Below the pieces are notes generated by a model. It was not told where the DNA came from and did not search any database. It saw only the letters and a list, made by a program, of their open reading frames with translations. Source: Malachius bipustulatus (lineage: Eukaryota > Arthropoda > Insecta > Coleoptera > Melyridae). Taken from it: a stretch of 64,000 nt of DNA. The stretch spans positions 62,988,186 to 63,052,185 of the forward strand of contig OU342630.1 in assembly GCA_910589415.1 (NCBI GenBank). The letters are read 5' to 3'. Position 1 is the stretch's first letter. Each line of letters opens with the position of its first letter. The translations under genes and the position numbers were made by a program. Positions 47,101-58,614 of this stretch are shown here, in pieces.

Positions 47101-49554
47101 GATTTTATCATGCCAAACGTACTCACTTATCTTACCACCTAACTTTAAGTACCTGCCTAACTTTTCATTTCATATTTATTAAATAATCTGAAGATCTGAA
47201 TGAGATTATTTACTAATAATTTTTTTTTTACTTCTGTGGTAAAGTATTTTCCATTTTGAAAATAATCTTTTTCCTAACCTAATAATAACCTAAAAGATTA
47301 AGTACACAGATTACACTTTTTCAATCTGCGAATATAAAACATCAGGAAGTACTATACCTACCGTTCAAACGCCTCCTGCGACTGACAGAAGGTGTTTAGG
47401 CCGCGAACACAACACATCCGTTATTCAAACCAATAATATGACGCACTGAACTAATAAAGAGTAAGATTGCGAATGTCTGAACAACAAGAAGTATCTTTAA
47501 GATGTTTCAAAATAGCATTTTACATCGCGTTCAATAAAACATTGTCAATTGTTAATCAATATCAATAACTACCAAATCGAAAACAGTATTAAATTAATAA
47601 TTATGATTTCCGTTTGGAATTTTGATAAATTTCAGGAGTATTGCTGCAATTTAATCGAAATGATTACACAAATATTTACATAATATAGCGTGTGCCACTC
47701 AATTAAATGACAACAGGTTTATTAATTTTATACCTTTTCTCTCATTAGATTAACTTTGCATTATTTGACATATCGAGTATACCTATATCAACTTAATAAT
47801 TATTATTCTACCATAGCAACATTGTTTCGATTCTCATTACACAAGAGGTATGTGCAAAGGCTGACTTTCAGGCTATGCAAGTTGTTTTGTAATTGTCTAC
47901 TTTCATAATATAAGGGAGTAGATAAAAAAAACACTCTCCTCAGTAAATTGTGGAAATAATTTCCTAAATTGCTGCAAGAAAATAATTATAGTCAGTTAAC
48001 ATTAACCAGACCCTGGCAAACGAACCAAACCATTTAATTGAACTAGATTTTATTTACACGCAGATTAAGATTCTACTCATCAAGTAGTCTAATTAGTTCA
48101 GAGCTGGTGTATTAGTGCAGGCAAGCTCTGAACCTGTTTTTCCCTAACTAATTAGCGACTACCGACGCCTGTTAAAAGTTTCACCATTCGTGCATTGGCA
48201 TTCATTGTGGTCTGTAAGCGGAAAAAATCCCTTAAAATTGCGTGCTAAAACTTTAGCAAGGAATAAACGAGTCTTTTGTAAATGTAAAGTGATTTTTTTC
48301 GTTGACATGTAACAAAAAGCAGACACGAAAATACCTCGCGTTTATGAAAAATTAATAAACTGTTCGTTTCGAACAAAATATTAGGTAGGCACCTAGTCAA
48401 TTTTTTAAACCTGAAACTTGTATTTAGGGAAACGGTGTAATTAATTCTACAATGCGATAAATTATATCTCAATCAAGACAGATTGTTAAATGTCTACCTC
48501 GTCTTTGTTATAAACGCTTAGTTCAATGAACCAAGAAAAAGGTAACAAACTTGAACATTGAACCAAACAAATCTTTCAGCTTAAAAGCAAGAGATATATC
48601 CCAAAAGAAGCTTCTACAAGGACGTAACAGCGGATTTACAATTTACCCTGCCCTAGACAATACAGGGGTAGCTTCTCCATTCTTACATCCCTCCACTTTG
48701 TCCGATCGTAAATCCAAGCTTAGAAGCCAGCTTCACACTGTTTAGAGCCAGCAGACACTTAACGTGGTGATCCTGTGAATATTCCCACTTTCGGTAGATA
48801 GGATATCGGTCAGCGATGTGATCGATCGTTTGGAAGACGGAGTTATATGACATACTTGAAGGGGAGTATCAGATGAGAGAAATCTTCCATCAGATGGAGG
48901 TTTAGGTGATGTTGACGGAGCTACTACTCCGCTCTAATGTGAATCTCAGAAGGCATTTCGATCTGCTTTTGATTTATTTCGATATACATTTTTATGTTGG
49001 GGTAGTTATGGCCACAACCAGTTTTTGAATCGTTATACTTATTTTGTTTTAGATTTTATTTTAGATTATTTTTCCAACGTTTCAAATTTTAATAACTGAG
49101 AGTGTCTGAGAAATTTTATTGTTTTGACAATAACAATACGTAATCCAGAACAATAAGTAAAATGCTTGTTAGATTCAACCTTTCTTTATTAAAGTCTTTT
49201 CTCAGGCTTCTTTTACTCGAAATTAGCTATAGTTTGAAATTTTTTCAAAGTGTTGCGTATCACCAAAATTAGTGTCAATTTTTGACAATTTCTTTAAATT
49301 TACCTTTACTTTTCAGTTTTCATAATAAGAATCAACAAGAATTATAATCTTCCATGTAAATAGTACCTACCTAACTACCTATCTATAATAATATACTTCT
49401 TTCGGGTTATAAGAAAAACACTTTCTTTGTGTACCTACAAAGACATTCTATTTCTGTGTCAGAGCACATTTACTTCCTACGCTACGTAATAATTAATACA
49501 TAACCATGATACTGTTAGTGTTGAATTTATCATGCTGAAGGTATCGACTCTGTG
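44186..49554. other. No gene or clear repeat seen
   Basis: The quietest part of the window: AT-rich, no TACAGGGTG ends, no recognisable coding similarity and no obvious inverted repeats. Open frames at 44785, 45477, 45861, 48245 and 48551 have no recognisable domain. Confidence 0.4.
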
Positions 49555-49835
49555 TTCCTAATACAGCCCAGCCCAGCCCCGTATAATATCGTTTCCAAGG
49601 CAGGAACGGAGGTGCTTTTCCATGGCATCCTCTGCTGCCTAAGCCGATTATACTAAATATTAGATACAATTTGTCCGGGATTAGGAGCTCTAGGCCCGTG
49701 CTGGCCGACCCGCCTCAATTTGTCTCTGATCCTGCTAATAATCACTCGCCAGCTATACTCAGGGATTCATCCTGATGCTGCTCGCCACCCGGATATTCTC
49801 AGGTCACATTGACACTATTATAGCAGTAACGCGGG
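49555..49835. other. GC-richer island 4 (possible regulatory DNA)
   Basis: Single-copy, GC-richer, with CAGCCCAGCCCAGCCCC and CTGCTAATAATCA blocks. No frame is conserved enough to suggest an exon. Candidate cis-regulatory DNA at the edge of the quiet stretch. Confidence 0.25.
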
Positions 49836-50640
49836 GTATTAGTCTTAGAAGGAAGATACAAAACGCCTTCCTACCTAACTTTAATTTTTCTTGTAATTTA
49901 TCATCTGCTTTCTGAACTCTCCAAAACAGCGTAATAATTACACAAATCTCAACGAAAATGTGTTTCCAAATTACAACTTTTTATAAGATCAGAAAAGTCT
50001 CAAGCGACTAAAAGTCACCTAATGTTGATTATGTTTCATTCGACCATCAATCCTCCTTGACCACTATTCATACCTAACTGGATTAACATATCGTCTTAGC
50101 TCAACGCTTCTCGTCAAAAAATGTTGAGTCTGAGAGTACCTTCAACCTCGTACAGCTCTCTGTAAGAAAAACGACCCCCTTGTCAACCCCTTACTTGTGA
50201 CAGACTGAGTTTTTAAGGGATCTAAAAATTCATTCAAGGCATTTTTAACGTTAAATTCTCAAAATGCCAACTTAACTTCCCCTGACTTTCTTGTGGTGCT
50301 GATAAAATTGCTACAAAATAAAAAGTTCAAATCGATAAATTAAAAACAAAATCATTTTACAACTCAGAAAATAAACCCGCTGTTCGTAAACTGGATTCCA
50401 GTACGCCTTCACGCTTTCAACGTGACCGACGATTTTTTTCGCTGGTAGTTTTCAATCGAGGGAACTGATGGAGCCCCAGCTTTTTGTATGTGACAGATAT
50501 GCTCGGAAGTTGCAATTATGATGGTACTGCATTTGACCAGTAAGTACCAGTGGAGTTGTTTCAAAATTGAGTCCTTTTGAATTTTCGTAAAAACTGGTGT
50601 TTTTTGAATCCTTGTTTCGAAACTTCAAAGGCAAATTTTT
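49836..50640. other. No gene seen
   Basis: Unassigned AT-rich DNA. Confidence 0.4.
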
Positions 50641-51015
50641 TATTAATAATGCTTACCAGATTCTATTTTCTATCTATTTTGTTTTTGTTTTTCCTCTTTT
50701 GTCAATTGCTTTTCCTTATTTGTCAAATGAGTTTCTTATTTTTCTATCTATTAATGATTATAGTCATTGATTTATCAATCAATTTCCTTTTATGTCAAAT
50801 CAGTTTCACTTTATGTCAATTGCTTTTCCCATTTACGTACAGTGACAGTAATCTAAACATTGGAAAAGCATTTGATAAAAAAGGAATCTCATTTGACAAA
50901 AGAGGAATTTCAATCGAAAAATCACGCACTGACGTTTAATAAATGGGAAAGGCATTTGACAAATAAGGAAAAGCAATTGACAAAAGACGAAAACCAAAAG
51001 AAAAAGACTGTAATT
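50641..51015. repeat. Modular MITE-like repeat, copy 2, with inverted modules
   Basis: The first half aligns with 3637-3815. Modules such as TTTTGTCAATTGCTTTTCC occur in direct order (about 50698, 50725, 50795 and 50815) and then in reverse complement (GGAAAAGCAATTGACAAAAG at 50968 and related modules from 50865), so the copy is also partly palindromic. The modules alternate around a TGTCAA-ATG/TTG core. No frame of interest. Confidence 0.6.
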
Positions 51016-51693
51016 CACCTAACGAAAACGATTTAACGACATTATAACGGTCGGTGTATTTTTGTGAAATGGTGTCCATCTTTACTTGAAAGAAGATGGA
51101 CATAACTACAACTCCAACTCCTCTGGGCAGGGTAGGCTAGAGTATGTATAATTCAACTGTAGAGGTGTGTGGGATTTAACGAATGTTACTAATAGTGCAT
51201 TTTGTTTAGTTTTAGTTTCCTTTTTATTGTCAAAAAACTCGAATAAATTTCATAGCTAAGGCCTCATTTATTTAATTCTTCGAGGAAAAATGACACGAAA
51301 AACTTGAAGTACCGTAAAAGTACATTGTAAATCAAAGGCGGAACGTAGCGCATTTCAGCGAGTATGACGTCATAGCCCGAGGGACGAAGTCATATAAGCT
51401 TATTCGGCTCTTTAGTGCGGCCAAGTTATACACGGTATTTTTTAGCGCGATTGCGTAACTACCGTGAAACTTTGTCGCCACTAGGGTTAGAAAGTAGTCG
51501 TTAGCGGGCTGGAAAAAATTGTTTACTTTGAAGCGAGCCACTTTAGTACATCGAGCTGCACTAGCCGTCATTTGGTCGACTGTTGCCTATCGAAAAGTAA
51601 ACTTTCAGAGGCTACGCTCTAAAAAATTTGTTTCCAAAACACGCAAATTTTTCAATAAATTAATTTTTTACATTTTATAAGAGCTATACATAT
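51016..51693. other. No gene seen; palindromic CRE site
   Basis: A perfect palindrome TATGACGTCATA lies at 51364-51375. A minus-strand 79-codon frame over 51332-51571 has no recognisable domain. Confidence 0.35.
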
Positions 51694-52092
51694 TGTTACA
51701 GGTCTCACAATAATAAAATCTCCTAGACTAAAGTCTGCCAATTACTTTATTGACTAACACAATTAGATACAACTTATAACCTCTAAATCTAAATAATCAA
51801 TAAACACAGTTCTCTTGTCTCCACTCAAAGATTACACACCACTTGTCTATTCTACACAATCCGCTATATACCACTATTGGCTCCCTTACTTCAGACTTCA
51901 CTTTACTATTGCTCTGTCTTCCTTACTATACTTCAGCTTTCACTTTCACGTCCAAGATACTACTACCACTAAAACGCCGACCAGTCCGCGTTTATAGTAC
52001 TGGCTGTGGATTCTGGAAATGTCAGATTGTTCGGCGAGACTACTCTAGTATTTAATAGACGCACAACTGTCCGTCAATGTGTCTTCCTGACA
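51694..52092 (-). mobile_element. Solo LTR (minus orientation)
   Basis: On the minus strand it starts TGTCAGGAAGACACATTGAC and ends GAGACCTGTAACA. It contains a TATA box (complement at 51991-51997) and a polyadenylation signal AATAAA (complement at 51746-51751) in the order expected of U3-R. TG..CA ends and 399-bp length fit an LTR. No flanking duplication or internal region was found, and the family differs from the LTR at 42612. Confidence 0.5.
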
Positions 52093-52619
52093 TGTAACTG
52101 GAATTGTCGCAAACGGTCATTGGGCTAAACCATTATAAAAAAATTTAACAAACAAAATGGTGAAACTGGAATGTTAAAGAAACAACTAGGGGAGTGGGGT
52201 AAGTGTAACCGAAAAAAAGCATAGTTGCTCTTCTAAGGCCCAGTACAGAGAAACAAATGGCAATAGGTAGACAATTTTTTTACAGGGGTTCCTTGTAGAC
52301 TTACCAACACATTACAAATATTAACTTTTTAAAAATCTGATGTTTCTTTATTCAGTAAAAAAAAAAATGGTGTCGATGTCAAGGTGTTACACTTACCCCG
52401 CAATTTGGGGCAAGTGTAACATTCAACGATAATTTACATACAAATTGTGTATGTAAGGAACTTTGGCAAGTGTAACATACTCATGAAAAATACCTTTTAA
52501 ACAAAAAAAAAACCGCAAGATAATATCACTTTTAATAACAAAGCTATAAGCTTTTTTTGTAAATAAGAACCAGATTGAAACGTGACTGAACGTGAACAAT
52601 TTTATTTAACATTATAAGC

Positions 52620-53800
52620 TGTAACGTACATTTCGTACGTACCGGCTAGATGTCGGTAACACAGAGACGACGGCGGGCGTGCGCAGTGGGTGAGTGATGG
52701 TGGTTGTTAGTGCATCGACCAACTCGAGTTCTCGTCGACTTCGACTGTCAAGGAAATCAGGTGCGTTCATCTCATACCGGCACTTTCACCTTCTTTTCTC
52801 TGCTGGAATTGGCGTGAAGAAGGTCGTTTTGGCAAACACCTGAATTTTCACCAAAATGGCCTCGTGAACTTTCACGTTAAATATTATAAACATCGTCTGT
52901 GTTTTTGGCTTGGTGAGTGACCTAAAGTGGATCTTTTATTATTGTTTTAGTTGTATAAATCATATTTCCTTTTAATACAAAGAGGGAAACAGCAATTAAT
53001 CCGATCGAGTTTCGCCCGCATGTAAAATTGGTTGATCACATTTTTATCGTAATTATCTTGAGGATGGGTCATAATTTTATGTAACCCTGGCGGGCCAGAA
53101 CTCGATCGGACCGTTAACACCACCAAGAGTGTCTCTGATACATCCTGAAATTTCAGCTTTTTTCCTTGGAGCAAGTTTTTCCCTTGGAGCAAGTTTTCTC
53201 TTGGAGCAAGTTTTCCCTTGGAGCAAGTTTTCTAAAGGAGCAAGTTTTCCCTACTAGACCGACGGTTCATACCGGAGCACACTCTTCATACCTGAGACCA
53301 CTTCGCCGATTGGACAACCTTTGTCTTCGTACCGAAGTGCACCTGATCCAGGGGTACACATTGGTAGTACTGGAGCTGCTGATCTGACTCCCGCAGCAGC
53401 TGAATCAATAAATAGCAGCCGAACCTTGGCCACCCAGAGGCCCGGCTGAAAACCTTCCTCCTCGCACAGGAGAGCCTACGAAGATAAGTTTCACTGGTCC
53501 AATTTTACCACCCCTTTCATTCGGCTGATCTCAACGTTTTTATTATTGTTAACCATGCTCAAGAGTCTGTGATAATAACTGTGATTTTTTTAAATAAAGA
53601 GTACCTGTTATTCTGCTGACCCGCCTGTTATTTGTTGACCCTCTTAGACTGACAGCTCAACCCACGACCCTTGTTGCCTCTTATTGGTCTCATGCTCTCA
53701 ACGGTTATTTTCCCCCTCTAGGGTAAAATAATTCGTTTCAAAGCATCAAATGAAAGTGGGAAGGTTAATTCTCCTCACCGACCTATTTGAGGTTCCAACT
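52620..53800. other. Unidentified GC-richer insert, possibly LTR-like
   Basis: Within the pogo-like element sits sequence of different composition starting TGTAACGTACATTTCG. It contains a splice-donor-like GGTGAGTGAC near 52910, a 17-bp tandem array (53166-53251) and AATAAA near 53598. It could be an LTR or a retroposed untranslated exon. The ends could not be fixed because the surrounding element also contains GTTACA motifs. Confidence 0.3.
53166..53251 (+). repeat. 17-bp tandem array, five units
   Basis: Unit TTGGAGCAAGTTTTCCC repeats five times with few changes (one unit is 18 bp, and the last begins AAGG). Confidence 0.8.
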
Positions 53801-54107
53801 AACCTGTTACACTTACCCCGAGCAAATTGTTACACTTACCCCCTCTATCAATATAGAAGGGGTAAGTGTAACAGCCATTTTATAGGGTTAGGAGTTTTCC
53901 GTAACCGTTTTTTAACACAAAATATGGATTCCTGGTGAAAAAACACCCCTGATGGCAACATTGGGTTTAAAATTTATTGTGTCACAATAAGTACAAAAAA
54001 TCAATAAGAACAAGTCACACACTCCATATTTAAGTAAATCTGCATGACGTTAGTAAAACTCTTGTAAAAAAAATATCCAGTTATTTGAAGAAAAAAAAAC
54101 CGTTTAT

Positions 54108-54854
54108 ACCGTGTGTCCCCGGATAGGTGAAACGACTCTTATAAAAGACAAAAATTTTTTGATTTCAATTTTAATTTTTTGGGGTTCAGCCCTGCTTAGC
54201 TAAAGAATAATTTCTAACAAAATTTTAGTTTTGAAAAATCAAGCATGCCTTGGAAATTTCCAAGAAACCGGTTTTTCTGTTGAGTAAAGTGCCTTTTATG
54301 TGGAAAAAACGACAAAATGTTATTTGAAAAAGTTGTTCAGAATCAACATTTAGGTCCCTATACCAAATTTCAAAATCATAGATCATTTTTAATTTTTTTC
54401 ATTTATTTTTATGTTTTATTTCACAAATCAAATAATTTCATTTTGTAACAATAACTGCCATGGAAAAACCAAATTGTACCCATAGCAATAGCAATTTGTC
54501 AATATCAGTCTTTGTTACAAATGAAATTCTTTGATTTGTGAAATAAACATAAAAGTAAATGTAAAAGATCAAAGTTGGCCTATGATTTTGAAATTTGGTA
54601 TACGGACCTAAATGTTGATTCTGAACAACTTTTTCAAATAACATTTTGTCGTTTTTGCCACATAAAAGGCACTTTACTCAACAGAAAAACCGGTTTCTTG
54701 GAAATTTCCAAGGCATGCTTGATTTTTCAAAACTAAAATTTTGTTAGAAATTACTCTTTAGCCAAGCAGGGCTAAACCCCAAAATATTAAAATTAAAATC
54801 AAAAAATTTTTGTCTTTTATAAGAGTCGTTTCACCTATCCGGGGACACATGGTA
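54108..54854. mobile_element. Foldback element FB7
   Basis: The left end GTGTGTCCCCGGATAGGTGA and the complementary right end (TCACCTATCCGGGGACACAT) bound two arms of about 330 bp with few mismatches. The loop is at about 54470-54490. Bordering TATA fits a TA-targeting mariner-type element. It lies inside the pogo-like element. Confidence 0.8.
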
Positions 54855-54976
54855 TATAAGATATATACTCTAAACCTTTTAAATAAAATACAAAACCTCC
54901 ATTTTTAACCTTACTTTAAAAAAAATGGCCGACTGTTACACTTCCCCCGGTATTACACTTACCCCACTTCACCATA

Positions 54977-56164
54977 ATGGAATTTTTCGAGAGTGATCTC
55001 GTTATAATATTATACGCTTCACTGTTTATAATTCAAAGAATCCAATTGGAAACGTTAATTGACTTGTGTTAAGATTTTTTTTTAATACATAGAAGCTTTT
55101 GGTACGAATTTTTTCATACAGTTGAAAAAATGCAAACCGCTTGTAACAGGTACACGAAAGCGAAAATGTTACCTTGATCAATAATATGCACTACACAAAA
55201 ATGTGAACAGATCCTGTCAGAATGTAAAATCCTTGAAATGAAAAGGGGATTTTATCCTAGAACTCGCAAAGGACATAGCACCGAATGTTCATGAAGGAAG
55301 CGGGCTGTTCTGCTTTTCCTCTTGTTGAATATTGTTTAATATATCTCGTAAGGAGCCCAAGGAGAGACAGACTATTTTGTTAAGAGCCCTCACCAGCTCG
55401 TATATTGGATCTTAAGGACTTATTGAAAGATTTTATTATCATGGTCAGATTTATGGACGGTCATATAAGGCAAGACGCGCACCGCCATTATGATCTCACA
55501 AATGGTCGCCTTCATCAACATTATGTACGCTTTTCTTCGTTAATATGTTGTGATAATATCCTATAAAAAGGAAACAAAGAAGAAATTATGAATTTTTATA
55601 GATGTCTGTAAAGAATATTACACAAAATATTAAGAAAATATAAATACGTTGTCATGAACAGTACGATATAGATTAATAAAAAAAATCTTATAAAGAATAT
55701 TACAAAATGCTGCACAATATTATAAGAGAATAATAAAAGATGTCCTGCTTGTCTTTTAAAATTATCCTGGATTTCTTCTGTAGTTTAGCTATACTTTCTT
55801 CTGTTTTTCTATTTTCATGAGTTTTATATTAATCATCATGCATTTCTGAGTAGGTGATGAATCATAGCAAAAACAGGAAACGACGAAAATGATAAAGGAA
55901 TGAATCAAGATAATATCGGGTAGGTATTCATTAATAGTAGACTTATTAGTAGATTAGCCTATTCGACTTTCTATGATTGTGATGGTAATTATAACCGCTG
56001 TCACGGTTACTAACTGTAACTGTTACTCGTTTTAAATTGTTCCAACACAACTACTCTAATAATTTTATTTCCAGTTCTTAATCTCGAATAATCGACATTT
56101 CATCCGTAACTCTGATCCTTCAGTAGATAACTATAAGTCAAATAGTCGTAAACAGTGTTTCTAG
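54977..56164. other. No gene seen
   Basis: Unassigned AT-rich DNA. Confidence 0.4.
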
Positions 56165-56751
56165 CATAGAGATAGAATAGAGAGGAGACGACATGACGTG
56201 ACACAAATGGGATCAGGTCCGCCATATTGATACCACTTTTATGTCAAACTTATGTTATGACATAAGTGAACGCTTTTTATTGAATTTCATTTGATTTAAG
56301 GACTGTCTTTAAGATCTTTGGTGTTAAATTGAAAAGCCAAAGATGGTTTCTTGTGCAGTTCGTACCTGCTGTAGTAGAGACTGCACTGATAAAAAAAAAA
56401 ACGTCCGGAATAACATTCCATAGGTAAGTATCAACAATATACAGGACCGTACCTACTTGCATAGTACACTAAAAATCTAAAATTGAAAATGACCATGATT
56501 ATTTGCCGGATATTTTATATTCTTTTATTGACTTGAAAAACACAAAAGGTCTGCAATATCCATCTGAAGACGTGTTAAAAATATGTATGAAATGTGAGAA
56601 ACATTTTTATTTATGAAAATTTTGCAAATAAAAATTAAGTCTGACCCTGTCGAGTCGCCATATTGTTACTCCTATAAGCTCCACCCACTGATGCCGTTTT
56701 TTAATGTACTATTAGGTGATCATAGCGGCTCCTCTCTATTCTATCTCTATG
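56165..56751. mobile_element. P-like non-autonomous element (MITE) with 8-bp target duplication
   Basis: Perfect 23-bp terminal inverted repeats starting CATAGAGATAGAATAGAGAG (56165-56187 and 56729-56751) are bracketed by an exact 8-bp duplication, GTTTCTAG (56157-56164 and 56752-56759). The ends resemble those of the P element at 23555 (shared ATAGAGAG..AG tract), and CGCCATATTG..TTACTCCT near the right end resembles its subterminal repeat. Length 587 bp, no transposase. Assignment to the P superfamily rests on the 8-bp duplication and these similarities; hAT is the alternative. Confidence 0.65.
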
Positions 56752-56879
56752 GTTTCTAGCCATGAGTATCTCAAAGTAACAGGTTATTTTAGATTGGTCG
56801 CTACTCCCTAATTTAGTTCTTCCATCTCTAGTCCAAGCTCAATTAAATGGATGTAATTTGACCTTTCTGACATTTAGCA

Positions 56880-57250
56880 TTATTAATTTACTGAGGGCTG
56901 TTCTTCTTCAAAGGAAAGGTTAATTTTTTTTCCAATTATTGCAGCACACACGTTCATTTTTCCTTGTCCCTGCTTGTGAGACTCTTGGTCTAGTGAGGAT
57001 TTTCTTGTGACCAGTATCTGGAGTTGTGGCGGTTCACTGTCCCATTCAAACGTCCGAGAAAATAATATTATACAAAAAGTTGGGATTTTCGTCACATCTC
57101 AACTGGAGCTCTTCACAGAACTGCAGTCGATGGTCGAGAGCATCTTCATTTAATTATTGGATCAATTGAGGCTTGTAGGTATGAAATTTTTCTGTTCTCA
57201 GTAGTTAACGACGGTGAATAATCAATACAGGGATTTAGAGCTACCTGTCT
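56880..57250 (-). pseudogene. Mariner-type transposase relic, middle part
   Basis: On the minus strand: TRQVALN (about 57240), KFHTYKPQLIQ (about 57200), LDHRLQFCEELQLRCDENPN and NIIFSD (catalytic Asp, about 57065), LNGTVNRHNSRYWS and KMNVCAAIIG. This order is that of the widespread mariner-like transposases with HTH of the DUF4817 type. Stops and frame changes are present, and the C-terminal catalytic part is missing. It continues the fragment at 58114-58609 on the other side of the inserted LINE. Confidence 0.7.
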
Positions 57251-58082
57251 TGTAGAAGTGTGTGGATTATCTTCAACTTCAAGTATTACTTAACAATGAC
57301 TTGCAGGACATTCTAACTTGGGGCGATAGAAACCAAGTCCAATTCAATGCTGGAAAAACCCAAGCAGTCATCTTCTCCAAAAAGACCAACGTTTTGGAGC
57401 CAGACATGATGATGGCGGGACACTCTCTTACCCCAGCGTCATCTCTTCGTTTACTTGGAGTGAGCCTCGGAGCGAACATGTCTTGGCATGATCATGTTGC
57501 TGGTCTGGCGAAGAGTGCTTCTCAAAAACTTGGAACACTCTTCCGCACGAAGAAATTTTATACACCACAACAGCTTCTCCGCTTATACAAGGCTCAAATC
57601 CGACCATCCTTGGAATACTGCTCACATGTTTGGAGCTCAGCTCCCAAACATACGCTGAGACTACTCGACTCTATTCAGAAAAGAGCCATCCGCTTGATTG
57701 GGGACCCAGATTTGACAAAAAATTTAGACACTCTCGAGCATCGAAGAAGAGTAGCTGACCTGAGTCTGTTTTACAGATATTTTAATGGAAAGTGTTCAAA
57801 AGACGTGGCCCGCTTGATCCCACCAAGAACAAGACCGGGCAGAAATACACGTCGAGCCGCAGACGCTCATCCGTATCAGGTTCAGCTCGTTACACCTCGT
57901 ACCACCCTATTTCAGACTTCTTTTATGTATAGAACAGCATCACTTTGGAATAGCATTCCAAAGGACGTGTTTCCCGAAGTATACAACCTGCAGCGATTCA
58001 AGGCCAACGTGAATCGATATCTCCGCTCATGCACCGCTCCCAGAGCGTCATAGGGATTTCCCTGCAGTGCATGTGCATTTTC

Positions 58083-58113
<31 letters not shown>
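57251..58113 (+). mobile_element. 5'-truncated LINE with poly(A) tail
   Basis: It carries the last 264 codons of a LINE open frame, a short 3' UTR and a 28-nt A run (58086-58113). It interrupts a mariner relic, so it is younger than that relic. A 5' truncation plus poly(A) is the usual result of target-primed reverse transcription. Target duplication was not resolved. Confidence 0.8.
57262..58053 (+). CDS. LINE reverse transcriptase, C-terminal fragment
   Basis: The frame starts inside the reverse transcriptase domain: LNNDLQDILTWGDRNQVQFN and GKTQAVIFSKK are the palm-to-thumb region downstream of the YADD box, which is lost. LRLLGVSL, LYKAQIRPSLEYCSHVWSSA, LLDSIQKRAIRLI, FYRYFNGKCS and the terminal block RTASLWNSIPKDVFPEVYNL are all present. 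No RNase H follows, and the last motif order fits CR1/L2/Jockey-type LINEs of insects (tentative). The reading frame has no stops over 264 codons, which suggests recent insertion. No intact catalytic site, so it is not active by itself. The methionine at 57262 is only the first available one, not a true start. Confidence 0.85.
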   Translation: MDYLQLQVLLNNDLQDILTWGDRNQVQFNAGKTQAVIFSKKTNVLEPDMMMAGHSLTPASSLRLLGVSLGANMSWHDHVAGLAKSASQKLGTLFRTKKFYTPQQLLRLYKAQIRPSLEYCSHVWSSAPKHTLRLLDSIQKRAIRLIGDPDLTKNLDTLEHRRRVADLSLFYRYFNGKCSKDVARLIPPRTRPGRNTRRAADAHPYQVQLVTPRTTLFQTSFMYRTASLWNSIPKDVFPEVYNLQRFKANVNRYLRSCTAPRAS

Positions 58114-58118
<5 letters not shown>

Positions 58119-58609
58119 TCTTTTATCATCAGGTATTTTAGGCCGACCTAGCCGAGGTAAGTCTTTCACGCTTCCAGTTTCAGTAAATTTTGAAACTATC
58201 CTACTTACTGTAGACGTACTAATAGGCAGCCTATCTGAATGTTCTTGATTGAATAAATCAGAAGCTTCGGCGTGAGATCCTAATTGATCTCGGAATCCAC
58301 CCATCGTCAAAACTTTTTCTGGTAAACGAGCAATTTTTTTCTTTCTACAATAATTGAAAAAAAAAACTGTTGGAACATTTTCCTCAATTCACGTTCAAGC
58401 AGAACTGACATTTCAGTGTGTTTTCCACCTTAAATCTCTTGGTAAGGACGTTAATTGTTAGATAATGTTTGTTTAAATAAAAAGAATTTTTTTTAGTTTG
58501 ATTCGAATCATTCGCCTTGATTATTTTCTTCAACTTAAAGTTATTTTAATTGATAAGAATTCTGCTTGCTTACATTTCGACTAATTTTGTTTTTTAACAA
58601 AACACCCTG
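58114..58609 (-). pseudogene. Mariner-type transposase relic, N-terminal part with element end
   Basis: The right end ACACCCTG before TA (58610-58611) is a mariner terminus. Downstream on the minus strand is a frame from about 58310: LFNQEHSDRLPISTSTVSRI, then FTETGSVKDLPRLGRPKI, a typical helix-turn-helix segment of the DUF4817 mariner group. The frame ends at the LINE poly(A). Together with 56880-57250 this is one old element split by the LINE. Confidence 0.75.
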
Positions 58610-58614
58610 TATCT

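Larger units (their letters stand above)
52189..54974. mobile_element. Pogo/mariner-like element with nested insertions
   Basis: TA lies on both sides (52187-52188 and 54975-54976). The left end reads GGGGAGTGGGGTAAGTGTAA and the right end, complemented, TGGTGAAGTGGGGTAAGTGT. The motif GGGGTAAGTGTAAC recurs in both orientations within 300 bp of each end (for example near 52390, 52415, 53810, 53830 and 53860). It now contains FB7 and another insert, leaving perhaps 0.9 kb of its own sequence. No transposase frame was recognised. Confidence 0.5.

Noticed and set aside
51332..51571. 79-codon minus-strand frame as a host exon
   Set aside because: No recognisable domain or splice context; AT-rich surroundings and repeats nearby make chance likely.
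53166..53251. CRISPR-like array
   Set aside because: Units are directly adjacent without spacers, and the genome is eukaryotic. It is a simple 17-bp tandem.
52620..53811. Well-defined LTR with TGTAAC..GTTACA ends
   Set aside because: The GTTACA at 53811 belongs to the repeated motif of the surrounding pogo-like element, and no target duplication matches. Kept only as an unidentified insert.
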